Below the pieces are notes generated by a model, which worked only from the letters and a program-made list of their open reading frames with translations, was not told the DNA's origin and ran no database searches. From the NCBI RefSeq assembly GCF_016862795.1, contig NZ_BONQ01000164.1, positions 1 through 45,238 of the forward strand: a stretch of DNA of 45,238 nucleotides, read 5' to 3'. Position numbers and translations under genes: made by a program. This document shows, in pieces, positions 32,740 through 41,234 of this stretch (position 1 is the stretch's first letter; each line of letters opens with the position of its first letter). Origin of the DNA: Dactylosporangium siamense. Lineage in GTDB: Bacteria > Actinomycetota > Actinomycetes > Mycobacteriales > Micromonosporaceae.

Positions 32740-35700
32740 CGAACGCAGGTGGGCGGCACGAGCGGCCTCGGGCGGCATCCGGAGCCGTTCGGCGTCCCGG
32801 GCGGCAGCGGCCCAGACCCGCTGGGCGGCGCGCACCCGACCGCGCAGCGCGAGATGCCGGCCGAGCACGATCCGCGCGCGGGGCCGGGCCATCGGATACG
32901 TCCGTGCGTAGCGGCGCAACCGGCGCACGGCCGCGGCCTCGACCGCACGCACCTCGTCCGCAGGCACCTCGTCCGCCTCGACGCGACGCCCCACCGCGCC
33001 GGCCGGGTCGAGCAACGCCTGGCAGACCTCGGCGACGCCGGCGTGCGCCTCGAGGCCGTACTGGGCCAGGGCGGGCCGAGCGCCGATGAGCCGGTCGGCG
33101 GTGCGGACCGCCTGCCACGCCTCGGTCCACCGGCCGGCGGCGAGGTGCAGCCGGGCAGCGGCGGTGTGGAAGCGGGCGGCATCGATGCTCGACGCGGCCG
33201 GCAGCAGCGGCGCCGCCTCCTCGATCCACGCGTCGAGCTGGGCCCGCACGTCTAGCCGGGCCCCTGCATCGAGCCGGGCCCCCGCATCACGCTGGGCCCC
33301 CGCATCACGCCGGTCCCGCACGTCGAGCCGGTCCCGCACGTCGAGCTGGGCCCGCGCGTCGAGCTGGGCCTTCGTGTCGACGGGCGGGGCGCCGGGGTGG
33401 GTTGCCTCGATGAGCAGCAGCAGGCTCCACAGGTGCACGACCGGGTCGCGGCGGTCCCGGCCGGACGTCAGGCATCGGGAGGCCGACGCGACCGCTTCCT
33501 CGATCCGGCCGGTGAGGTGCTGGGCGACGCCGGCGATCAGCCGTGCCTCGTCCTCCCACCGGTGCTGCGGCGCGACCGGCCGCTGCGGGGTGGCACGAGG
33601 CTGCGGGCCGACCCTCGCGGCGGCGGCGTCGACCGCGGCCCAGTCGGCGACCCCGATCCAGTGCAGCCCGCCGACGATCGCGACCCAGCAGGCGGTGAGC
33701 GGGTCGTCCGTGCGTTCGGCGGTGGCCACGGCGAGGTGCCGGCGGGCGAGGCGGTGCAGCCCGAGGCTGCCGGTGATCATGCCGAGGCCGGCGCGGGACC
33801 GGGCGATCAGGTCGGGGTCGCCGGCAAGTTCGACGTCGTTGAGGGCCTGCACCGCCGCGGGCAGCATCAGCCGGTGCTCGTCGAGCACCCAGTACACCTC
33901 GTTGATCGAGAAGTAGGTGGCGGCGCGTTCGTGGAACAGGTCGCGCCGGTGCGGGCTGCGGGCGACCCGGGCGCCGGGCCGCAACCCGCGCAGCGCCCGG
34001 CGGGCGAGCTGACCGGCGAGCATCCCGGGCCGGCCGGCGGTGGGCACGGCACCACCGAGCGCGGCCAGGGCCTGCTCCAGCTGGTCGCGGGCGGCGGCGG
34101 CCTCGCCGAGCTGCTGGTGCGCCTCGCCGAGCAGCCGGTGCCAGCGGCCGCGCAGCAGGCCCGGCACCCCGGACCGGCGCAGCGCGGCGCCGAGGACGGC
34201 CTGTGCTTCACGGAACCAGCCGTTGCGCCGGCACAGGGTCCAGAGCCGTTGCAGGTGGCCGTCGAGCACCTCGGGGTCGGCCTCGACGATGAACCACTCG
34301 GTGGCGGCACGCAGGTTCGCGGCGTCCTGAAAACCGTCCTGAGCGGCGTCCTGAAGCGCCGGATCGGCGGTGAGCAGCGCGTCGTAGTGGGCCGCGTGGC
34401 GGCGCCGGGTGTCCGTCTCCTCCGCGGGGTCCTCGGCGAGCCGTCCGGCGGCGTACTGGCGCAGCAGCTCGTGCATGGCGTACCTGCCGTCCGGGCCGGC
34501 GGTCACCAGTGACTGGTCGACGAGGCCGGCGAGCAGCGGCAGGCCGGCGGCCGCCACCGCCTCGGCGGCGGTCAGGTCGAAACCGTGGTGCACGGACAGC
34601 CGGCGCAGGGCGCGGCGCTCCTCGGCGGTGAGCAGCCGCACGGAGGCGTCGAGCACGGAGCGGATGCTGCGGTGCCGGGGCTCCACGTCCGGCGCGGTGG
34701 TCTCGAGCAGCTCGAGACCGCGGGTGAGCCGGTCGGCGATGGCGGCCGGCGCGGCCGAGCGCACCCAGCGGGCGGCCAGCTCGATCGCGAGGGGCAGACC
34801 CCCGACCAGCCGGCAGATCCGCGCGGCACCCTCGACGTCGGCCTCGACGCCCGGGCGCAGCAGCCGGGCCCGTTCCTGGAACAGCTGCACCGCCGCGTAC
34901 CCGGCGGCCTCGGCGGCGGCGGTGCCGGCCGGCGGGGACGGCAGGCCGGGCACCTCGACGAGCCATTCCACGCCGAGGCCGAGGGGGCGCCGGGAGGTCA
35001 CCAGCAGCTGGACGCCCGGAGCCCGGCGCAGCAGCTCGGCGAGCGGGCCGGCCGCGCCGGGCAGGTGCTCCAGGTTGTCCAGCACGAGCAGCAGCTCGCG
35101 GCCGCCGACGTGCTCGACGAGCAGCTCCAGCGGGTCACGGGGCACCGTGAGCACCACCCCGAACGCCCGGGCGAGGTCGGCGACGACCAGGTCGGCGGTG
35201 TCACCGTCGGCGGCGGTGTCGGCCACGGTGTCGCGCCGGCCGGTGCCGGTGCCGGCGAACGACACGAACACCGCCCGCCGTGCCCCGGCGACCTCGACGG
35301 CGAGGCGGGTCTTGCCGATGCCGCCGGGACCGACGAGGGTCACCAGCCGGCACGCGGGGTCGTCGAGGAGGTCGTGCAGCCGGGCCAGTTCGCCCGCCCG
35401 GCCGACCAGGGCGGTGAGCGGCCGGGGCGGCACCGGCACCGGCGGGGGTGGCCCGGGCACCGGCACGGGCGGCGGCACCGAAAACGTCGGCGCACCGGCG
35501 ATCTCGTCGCGCAGGGCGGTCGTCGCCGCCGACGGCGCGAGCCCGAGCTCCTGGTCGAGCAGGTAGCGGCAGGTCTCGTACTGGGCGAGCGCGGCGCTGC
35601 GCTGTCCCCCGGCGGCGAGGAACCACATCAGGGCCCGGTGCGCCTCCTCGTGCAGGCCCTCCACTTCGAGCATGCGCCGCGCGGCGTCGACCCCGGCCGC

Positions 35701-36444
35701 CGGGTCGCGCCGGTCGCGGGCCTGCCCCACGGCGCGTTCCAGCAGCGCCAGCATGTCGGCCCGGGCCGCGGCCCGGCGGGTGGCCACCCAGTCGTCGAAC
35801 ACGGGTGCCCCGGGCACGTCGAAGCCGTGCAGGAACTCGCCCCGGCACAGCTCGACGGCGGCCGGATCCACCACGGCGGCGGACGCAGAGAAAGCCGACG
35901 CGGCGGGCGCAAAGGAAGCCGACGCGGCGGGCGCAAAGGAAGCCGACGCGGCGGGCTCAACGGAGGCAGCCGCGGCGGGCGCAAAGGAGGCAACGGAGGC
36001 AGGCGCGGCAGGCGCAAAGGAGGCAACGGAGGCAGGCGCGGCAGGCGCAAAGGAGGCAGCCACGGCAGGCGCAACGGAGGCAAAGGAGGCAGCGGCGGCA
36101 GAGGCGGCGGAGGCGACCTCGACGGCGTCGACCCAGACCGGCGCGCCCGCGGTGAGCGCGACCACCCGCCGGGTCACGTCGAGGTGCGCCGGCACCACCC
36201 GGCGCAGCTTCGTCAGCACGAGCCGCAGGTTGGCCCGGGCCGCCGCCTCCGGCAGGTCGCTCCAGAGCAGCCCGGCCAGCGCCGAACGGCTGTGCCCGGT
36301 GCCGGTGACCGCCAGGTAGATCAGCAGCGCCGCCGCCTTGACCGAGGCGAGGTCCACCAGCGGCCGTCCGCCGAGCGCCAGGTCGGCGCGGCCGAGCACA
36401 TGGACCGTGAGCCGCTGATCCGTCATCGCCACCGCCGTCGTCAT
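32737..36444 (-). CDS. SARP/AfsR-type regulator with NB-ARC and TPR domains
   Basis: The 1235-residue protein has an OmpR-like HTH (RLTVHVLGRADLALGGRPLV, about 8-100), then the BTAD helical domain (about 188-340). An NB-ARC ATPase follows, with VGPGGIGKTRLAVEV (about 370) and LLVLDNLEHL, and a TPR-rich C-terminus (700-1235). An Ala/Ser/Phe/Pro repeat (about 110-188) is inserted between the HTH and BTAD. A second repeat (1025-1066, RLDVRD-like) sits in the TPR region. Such proteins activate secondary-metabolite genes. I start at ATG 36444; ATG 36426 is possible. TAAGGT lies 5 nt upstream. It is divergent from the ligase-methyltransferase pair. Confidence 0.93.
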   Translation of the reverse strand: MTTAVAMTDQRLTVHVLGRADLALGGRPLVDLASVKAAALLIYLAVTGTGHSRSALAGLLWSDLPEAAARANLRLVLTKLRRVVPAHLDVTRRVVALTAGAPVWVDAVEVASAASAAAASFASVAPAVAASFAPAAPASVASFAPAAPASVASFAPAAAASVEPAASASFAPAASASFAPAASAFSASAAVVDPAAVELCRGEFLHGFDVPGAPVFDDWVATRRAAARADMLALLERAVGQARDRRDPAAGVDAARRMLEVEGLHEEAHRALMWFLAAGGQRSAALAQYETCRYLLDQELGLAPSAATTALRDEIAGAPTFSVPPPVPVPGPPPPVPVPPRPLTALVGRAGELARLHDLLDDPACRLVTLVGPGGIGKTRLAVEVAGARRAVFVSFAGTGTGRRDTVADTAADGDTADLVVADLARAFGVVLTVPRDPLELLVEHVGGRELLLVLDNLEHLPGAAGPLAELLRRAPGVQLLVTSRRPLGLGVEWLVEVPGLPSPPAGTAAAEAAGYAAVQLFQERARLLRPGVEADVEGAARICRLVGGLPLAIELAARWVRSAAPAAIADRLTRGLELLETTAPDVEPRHRSIRSVLDASVRLLTAEERRALRRLSVHHGFDLTAAEAVAAAGLPLLAGLVDQSLVTAGPDGRYAMHELLRQYAAGRLAEDPAEETDTRRRHAAHYDALLTADPALQDAAQDGFQDAANLRAATEWFIVEADPEVLDGHLQRLWTLCRRNGWFREAQAVLGAALRRSGVPGLLRGRWHRLLGEAHQQLGEAAAARDQLEQALAALGGAVPTAGRPGMLAGQLARRALRGLRPGARVARSPHRRDLFHERAATYFSINEVYWVLDEHRLMLPAAVQALNDVELAGDPDLIARSRAGLGMITGSLGLHRLARRHLAVATAERTDDPLTACWVAIVGGLHWIGVADWAAVDAAAARVGPQPRATPQRPVAPQHRWEDEARLIAGVAQHLTGRIEEAVASASRCLTSGRDRRDPVVHLWSLLLLIEATHPGAPPVDTKAQLDARAQLDVRDRLDVRDRRDAGAQRDAGARLDAGARLDVRAQLDAWIEEAAPLLPAASSIDAARFHTAAARLHLAAGRWTEAWQAVRTADRLIGARPALAQYGLEAHAGVAEVCQALLDPAGAVGRRVEADEVPADEVRAVEAAAVRRLRRYARTYPMARPRARIVLGRHLALRGRVRAAQRVWAAAARDAERLRMPPEAARAAHLRS
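33246..33371 (-). repeat. 18-nt in-frame repeats in the SARP C-terminal region
   Basis: About seven degenerate 18-nt units encode six-residue blocks such as AQLDVR, DRLDVR, GARLDA. The stretch is strongly charged and would form an extended helix. It interrupts the TPR region. Confidence 0.8.
35880..36115 (-). repeat. Ala-rich repeat expansion between HTH and BTAD of the SARP regulator
   Basis: The DNA repeats purine-rich units with GCGCAAAGGA or GGAGGC. The protein repeats ASFAPAAPASVASFAPAA-like blocks of 8-12 residues for nearly 80 residues. Ordinary SARPs have no such spacer here. Confidence 0.85.
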
Positions 36445-36545
36445 CGAGCACCTTATCGGGGCACGCACACGATCGGGAAACGGTTCACACACGCTGCCCG
36501 GCCTACCGTCCGGTCACCCAGGAACCGACGCGAAGGAGCCCCGTC

Positions 36546-38084
36546 ATGACCACCGTCCACCCCGTGCACGCAGCGCTTCCCGACGTGGAGGTCGGAGGCT
36601 TGGCCGTACACCACCTCGTGCTGCGAAACGCGGCCCGCCTCGGCGACAAGGCAGCGCTGCTCGACGCCGCCACGGGGCGCACCCTCACCTACCGGGCGCT
36701 AGCGCGCGGGGTCGAACGGGTCGCCGCCGGCCTGGCCGCCCGCGGTTTCACGACGGGAGACGTCCTGGCCGTGCACAGCCCGAACCAGCCCGACTACGCC
36801 CTGGCGGTGTACGGGGCGATGGCCGCCGGCGGCACCGTCACCGGGGCCGACCCGACGCTGACCGCCGGGGAGCTGGCCGGTCTGCTCGCCGAGGCCGGGG
36901 CGCGGCTGCTGGTCACCGCGCCGCCGCTGCTGGAGGTGGCCACCGAGGCGGCGCGGCTGGCCGGGGTGGCGGAGGTGCTGGTCTTCGGTGGGTCGTTCGA
37001 CGCGCTGGTGGAGCACGACCACCCGGCGGCGGCGGTCGCCGTCGACCCGGACCGGGACGTCGCCGCGCTGCCGTTCTCCAGCGGCACCACCGGCCTGCCG
37101 AAGGGGGTGGAGCTCACCCACACCGCCCTGGTCACCAACGTGCGGCAGGCCCTCGCGGTGCTCGACTACGCCGAGGACGAGGTGATCCTGGCGGTGGCGC
37201 CGTTCTGCCACGTCATCGGGCTCAACCTGATCATGACGGCCGGCCTCGCCACCGGGGGCACCGTCGTCACCCTGCCCCGCTTCGAGCTCGACGCGTTCCT
37301 GCGCACAATCCAGGACCACCGGGTGACGCTCACCATCGTGGTGCCGCCGGTGGTCCGGGCCCTGGCCGGGCACCCGCTCGTCGACCGGTTCGACCTGTCG
37401 TCGCTGCGCAACGTCGGGGTCGGTGCGGCACCGCTGGACGCGGCGACGGAGCAGCGCTGCGCCGAGCGGCTCGGCTGCGGTGTCAGTCAGGGGCTGGGCA
37501 TGACGGAGACCGGGGCACTGATCGCCGTCGGCGACCCGAAAGCCACGCGCCGCGGGTCGGTCGGGCGGTTGCTGCCCAACACCGAGGCCCGCGTCGTCGA
37601 CCCGGGCAGCGGCGCCGACCTGGGCGCCGGGCGCACCGGCGAGCTGTGGGTGCGCGGCCCGCAGCTGATGCGCGGCTACCGCGGCCGCCCCGAGGAGACC
37701 GCCGCGACGGTCGACGCCGACGGGTGGTTGCACACCGGCGACCTGTGCCATTTCGACGAGGACGGCCACCTGTACGTCGTCGACCGGCTCAAGGAGCTCA
37801 TCAAGTTCCGTGGACATCAGGTCCCGCCGGCCGAGCTGGAGGCGCTGCTGTGCCTGCACCCGGCGGTCGCCGACGCGGCCGTGGTGCCGCGGCCGGACCC
37901 GGACGCCGGCGAGGTCGCCGTGGCGCACGTGGTGCTGCGGGCGCCGGTGAGTGCCGAGGAGCTGCTGGGGTACGTGGCCGAGCGGGTCGCGCCGTTCAAG
38001 CGTCTCGCGGCGGTCACGTTCGCCTCGAGCATCCCCCGGTCGCCGACCGGCAAGGTGCTTCGCCGAATGCTCTCCGGGCGATGA
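36546..38084 (+). CDS. 4-coumarate-CoA-ligase-like acyl-adenylating enzyme
   Basis: The 512-residue protein carries all ANL-family motifs: P-loop LPFSSGTTGLPKGVELTH, QGLGMTETG, DGWLHTGDL, VDRLKELIKFRGHQVPPAEL and catalytic Lys in SPTGKVLRR. The order and length fit 4CL-like ligases that activate aryl or medium-chain acids as CoA thioesters. GAAGGAG precedes ATG 36546. The stop overlaps the next start in ATGA, so the methyltransferase is translated with it. The divergent SARP is its likely activator. Confidence 0.93.
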   Translation: MTTVHPVHAALPDVEVGGLAVHHLVLRNAARLGDKAALLDAATGRTLTYRALARGVERVAAGLAARGFTTGDVLAVHSPNQPDYALAVYGAMAAGGTVTGADPTLTAGELAGLLAEAGARLLVTAPPLLEVATEAARLAGVAEVLVFGGSFDALVEHDHPAAAVAVDPDRDVAALPFSSGTTGLPKGVELTHTALVTNVRQALAVLDYAEDEVILAVAPFCHVIGLNLIMTAGLATGGTVVTLPRFELDAFLRTIQDHRVTLTIVVPPVVRALAGHPLVDRFDLSSLRNVGVGAAPLDAATEQRCAERLGCGVSQGLGMTETGALIAVGDPKATRRGSVGRLLPNTEARVVDPGSGADLGAGRTGELWVRGPQLMRGYRGRPEETAATVDADGWLHTGDLCHFDEDGHLYVVDRLKELIKFRGHQVPPAELEALLCLHPAVADAAVVPRPDPDAGEVAVAHVVLRAPVSAEELLGYVAERVAPFKRLAAVTFASSIPRSPTGKVLRRMLSGR

Positions 38085-39340
38085 CCGGCGGCCTGCGGGC
38101 GTGGGCGGTCAGCGTGGCCGCGACGGCGGTGTCCGCCTACGCCCTCGACGCGACCGCGACGGCGGCCGGGGTGGCGCTCGTCGCCTCCGGCCTGCTCGGC
38201 GGCGACGGGAACCACCGGTGGGCCCTGGCGCTGCTCGCGGCCAGCTACGCGGTGTGGGCGTGGGGGCTGCGGGCGAACCTGCGGGCCAACCAGGAGCTGC
38301 TCACCTCGACCGGCACCAGCACCAACGTGCTGTCGAAGGCGGCGCACGACCTGACCCGGCGGCACACCACGAGCCCCCGCGCGGTGCGGCTGGCGGCGGC
38401 GGCCGGCTACACGGTGACCGAGGTCGCCAAGGAGGTGCCGTACTACGCGGGTGCGTTCGGCGCGGCGGTGCTCACCGACTCGGTGACCGCGACCGGTGCC
38501 CTGGTGTTCCTGGCCGGGGCGAACCTCGGCGCGGCCGGCTACGAGTACGGCCTGGCCCGCCTCACCACGGCGTTCCTGCGGCGGCGCCGGTACGCCTCGT
38601 TCGACACCGACTGGGAGCCGGCCGCGTACCTGGACGGCTACTACCGCACGGTCGAGCCGGACGAGGTCGCCACCATCGCGTTCTTCGTCGACGCGTTGCG
38701 CGCGGCCGAGCGCGACCGGCCGGTGCTGTTCTTCGGGGTCGGGCCGACGCTGCACCACGTGTTCGCGGCCGCCGAGGTCGCCTCGGAGATCCACCTCGGC
38801 GACTACCTGCCGGCGAACCTCGCCGAGATCCGGCGGTGGCTGGACCGCGACCCCGGCGCCCACGACTGGCGCCCGTTCGTGCGGCACACGCTGCGGTGCG
38901 AGGGCGTCGCCGAGCCGACCGACGAGGAGGTGGCCGCCCGGGAGGACCTCACCCGCAAGAAGGTCACGGACCTGGTCGAGGTCGACGCCCGGCACCCGCG
39001 GCCGGTGGCCCGGTCCTACCCGACCGTGGTCAGCGCCTACTGCGCCGACTCGGCGACCGCGGACCGGGCGACGTGGGCGCTGTTCATGCGGCACATCACC
39101 GGGCTGGTCGAGCCGGGTGGGCTGTTCGTGACCTCGGCGCTGCGCCGGTGCCGCGGGTACACGGTGGCCGGCCGGTCGTTCCCGAGCGCCGGCGTCGACG
39201 AGCACGACCTGCGCGCGGTGCTGCGACCGGGCTTCGGGTCGCCGTCGATCGAGGTCAGGCAGGTGCCGCAGGAGGCTTCCCACGGCTACGGCGGCATCGT
39301 GCTGGCCGCCGCCCGTCGCACCGCGACTTCCCATTCCTAG
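38081..39340 (+). CDS. Membrane-anchored NNMT/PNMT-like methyltransferase
   Basis: The 419-residue protein has two parts. Residues 1-170 hold about four membrane helices, with a loop LRANQELLTSTGTSTNVLSK. Residues 175-419 are a SAM-dependent methyltransferase of the NNMT/PNMT/TEMT type: motif I VLFFGVGPTLHHVFAA (about 215-230), then SEIHLGDYLPANLAEIRRWL and a late PTVVSAYCADSAT. Typical family members lack a membrane half. The start overlaps the ligase stop. The two enzymes probably act on one membrane-bound product. Confidence 0.8.
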   Translation: MTGGLRAWAVSVAATAVSAYALDATATAAGVALVASGLLGGDGNHRWALALLAASYAVWAWGLRANLRANQELLTSTGTSTNVLSKAAHDLTRRHTTSPRAVRLAAAAGYTVTEVAKEVPYYAGAFGAAVLTDSVTATGALVFLAGANLGAAGYEYGLARLTTAFLRRRRYASFDTDWEPAAYLDGYYRTVEPDEVATIAFFVDALRAAERDRPVLFFGVGPTLHHVFAAAEVASEIHLGDYLPANLAEIRRWLDRDPGAHDWRPFVRHTLRCEGVAEPTDEEVAAREDLTRKKVTDLVEVDARHPRPVARSYPTVVSAYCADSATADRATWALFMRHITGLVEPGGLFVTSALRRCRGYTVAGRSFPSAGVDEHDLRAVLRPGFGSPSIEVRQVPQEASHGYGGIVLAAARRTATSHS

Positions 39341-39366
39341 CCTTCCATCGCTCGATACTGCAAATT

Positions 39367-39397
39367 CGATGCAGAGTGTGCAATCCTCTGTGCATCG
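39367..39397. promoter_or_regulatory. Inverted repeat upstream of the SGNH gene
   Basis: CGATGCA (39367-39373) pairs with TGCATCG (39391-39397), with GAG/CTC inside. It sits 12 bp before the ATG, against the GAAGGGAG ribosome site. Four TGCA tetramers lie 9-12 bp apart. Either an operator or a leader hairpin. Confidence 0.55.
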
Positions 39398-39409
39398 AAG
39401 GGAGTAAGC

Positions 39410-40495
39410 ATGTCGAGACTGATCGCCGCACTGGTGCTCGGGCTCGCCGCCACCGCCGTGACGGCGGCGCCGGCGGCCCAGGCAGCGGAGAGCAACGGCG
39501 GGATCCGGGTGCTGCCGCTGGGCGACTCGATCACCGACGGCGGCACCGCGAACCCCGGCGCCTACCGCACCGAGCTGTGGCGCCGGCTGACGGCCGGCGG
39601 CTACACCGTCGACTTCGTCGGCTCCAGGGCGAACGGGCCGGCCGAGCTGGGCGACCACGACCACGAGGGGCACCCCGGCTACCGCATCGACCAGATCCAG
39701 GCCGGCATCGCCGGCTGGGTGCAGGCCACCAACCCGCAGACGGTGCTGCTGCACCTCGGCACCAACGACATCGGGCAGAACTGGGACCTTCCCAACGCAC
39801 CCGCCCGCCTCTTCCAGTTGGTGGACACGATCATCCAGCTGGCACCGGCGGCGGAGATCTTCGTGGCCAGCGTCGCCCCGGTGGCCTTCGCCGATCGCGA
39901 GGCGAGGACACAGACCTACAACGCCGCCATCCCCGGACTCGTGCAGCAGCGGGCCGCGGCCGGCAAGCACGTGCACTTCGTGGAAATGCACGCCGCGCTC
40001 ACCACCGCCGACCTCACCGCCGACGGAGTGCACCCCACGGCCGCCGGCTCCGCGAAGATGGGCGCCACCTGGCACGCGGCGCTGCGCACGGTGCCCACGT
40101 CCATCGGCCCGGGCACCGGCCTGGAGCACCGCGCGTCGGGGCTGTGCCTGGACGTCGCCGGGAGGACCGCCACCGCCGGCGCCCACGCCGTCATCGCCAC
40201 CTGCGACGGCGGCCCGAGCCAGCGCTGGGTCGCCGGTGTGGCCGGTGAGCTGCGCGTGTTCGGCACCATGTGCCTGGACGTCGCCGGCGCCGCCACCGCC
40301 CACGGCTCCGACGTCGTCATCTGGACCTGCAACGGGCAGTCCAACCAGCGGTGGACGCTGCGCGCCAACGGCTCGCTCGTCGGGGCGGCCTCCGGCCGCT
40401 GCGTGAAGTCGACCTACGGCGGCACCACCCCGGGCACGATCCTGCGCATCGCCGACTGCGACGGCACCGCCGTCCAGCTGTGGTCCCGCCGATGA
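39410..40495 (+). CDS. Secreted SGNH/GDSL esterase with ricin-B lectin domain
   Basis: The 361-residue protein has a Sec signal peptide (cleavage after AQA, residue 25). The SGNH hydrolase has block I PLGDSITDGG (Ser40), block III LHLGTNDIGQNW and block V DGVHPTAAG. Residues 235-361 are a ricin-B beta-trefoil with repeated QRW motifs (GGPSQRW, QSNQRW). It resembles secreted carbohydrate esterases that deacetylate plant polysaccharides. A good ribosome site precedes ATG 39410. It overlaps a tiny ORF by ATGA. Confidence 0.92.
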   Translation: MSRLIAALVLGLAATAVTAAPAAQAAESNGGIRVLPLGDSITDGGTANPGAYRTELWRRLTAGGYTVDFVGSRANGPAELGDHDHEGHPGYRIDQIQAGIAGWVQATNPQTVLLHLGTNDIGQNWDLPNAPARLFQLVDTIIQLAPAAEIFVASVAPVAFADREARTQTYNAAIPGLVQQRAAAGKHVHFVEMHAALTTADLTADGVHPTAAGSAKMGATWHAALRTVPTSIGPGTGLEHRASGLCLDVAGRTATAGAHAVIATCDGGPSQRWVAGVAGELRVFGTMCLDVAGAATAHGSDVVIWTCNGQSNQRWTLRANGSLVGAASGRCVKSTYGGTTPGTILRIADCDGTAVQLWSRR

Positions 40496-40626
40496 CAACG
40501 ATCATGCCGGCGGTCCTCACGACCGCCGCCGTCCTCGCCGGTCCGGCACCCGCCAGTGCCACCCGGACCGTCACCGCCTCCAGCATCGTCGCCGGGCACG
40601 ACTACGCCCTCACCGGCGGCGCCTGA
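40492..40626 (+). CDS. 44-residue secreted peptide or truncated gene
   Basis: ATG 40492 overlaps the SGNH stop (ATGA). The peptide has a signal-like N-terminus (MTTIMPAVLTTAAVLAGPAP, cleavage near ASA, residue 23) and a mature part of only about 20 residues ending GHDYALTGGA. It may be a coupled secreted micropeptide, or the N-terminus of a longer exported protein lost by deletion. Confidence 0.5.
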   Translation: MTTIMPAVLTTAAVLAGPAPASATRTVTASSIVAGHDYALTGGA

Positions 40627-40636
40627 CCGTCGCATC

Positions 40637-40665
40637 GGGGCCGCCTGCCGTTCGCGGGCGGTCCC
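40637..40665. terminator. Bidirectional terminator hairpin
   Basis: GGGGCCGCCTGC (40637-40648) pairs with GCGGGCGGTCCC (40654-40665) around CGTTC, allowing two G-U pairs. It lies between the convergent small-peptide gene and the hypothetical gene. Confidence 0.6.
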
Positions 40666-40680
40666 GGTGCACCGGATGGC

Positions 40681-41061
40681 TCAGCGCCGCCGGCCGTGCT
40701 CGCTGAACACCCGCTGGACCTGCTCGGTCCAGAACACGTGCGGCTCGGTGAAGCGGTAGCCGAGCGTGCGGGCCTCGTTGTAGAAGCTCTGCGCGGGCTC
40801 CCGGTCGCTGTACTGGGAGGTCACGATCGCGGTCAGCGCCGGGCCGCCGGCGTCGTACTCATCCTCGAAGACCCCGCCGAGCAGCTCGTTCATGAGCGGC
40901 GAGGTCGGGTCGACCCGGATCACCCGGACCTGGGCGGCGACCTCACCGTAGGAGGTCATGCGCCGGTCATACGCGGCGCCGAGGATCGCGTCCCGGACCT
41001 CGTGCTTCGCGGTGGTCCACTGATCCTCGCGCAGGCCGACCTGCGATGCGGTGCGCCTCAT
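40681..41061 (-). CDS. Hypothetical protein with MGMT-like winged-helix motif
   Basis: The 126-residue protein reads DQWTTAKHEVRDAILGAAYD, then RRMTSYGEVAAQVRVIRVDP and later FEDEYDAGGPALTAIVTSQYS. The SYGEVA segment is like the start of the DNA-binding winged helix of alkylguanine transferases and ATL proteins, but the PCHRV motif is missing. The relation is uncertain. It ends in a very basic tail (HGRRR). I recognise no family. Confidence 0.6.
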   Translation of the reverse strand: MRRTASQVGLREDQWTTAKHEVRDAILGAAYDRRMTSYGEVAAQVRVIRVDPTSPLMNELLGGVFEDEYDAGGPALTAIVTSQYSDREPAQSFYNEARTLGYRFTEPHVFWTEQVQRVFSEHGRRR

Positions 41062-41234
41062 GTGGTTTCCATCCCAACCCACCTGATGGCGGCTCGACGT
41101 CGCCGGAGCCGGGCCCGGACTGCTGCAGTCTGCCCTGTCCGCACCGCGACCGTAAGGGTCCGTCCAGCTCATTCGCCCGCGGCGGCGGCCCGATCCCGCC
41201 GCGGCGGCCCGATCCGTCGCGGCGGCCTGGTCCG
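41062..41234. other. Intergenic stretch with GC-rich 17-19-nt repeats
   Basis: The right half (about 41176-41234) has three imperfect copies of GCGGCGGCCCGATCC-type units, spaced 17-19 nt, next to the TetR stop (41235-41237). The left half shows no clear promoter or gene. Confidence 0.6.

Noticed and set aside
31358-39340. Full PKS, NRPS or terpene gene cluster
   Set aside because: P450, SARP, ligase and methyltransferase are present, but no carrier protein, ketosynthase, condensation domain or cyclase was found.
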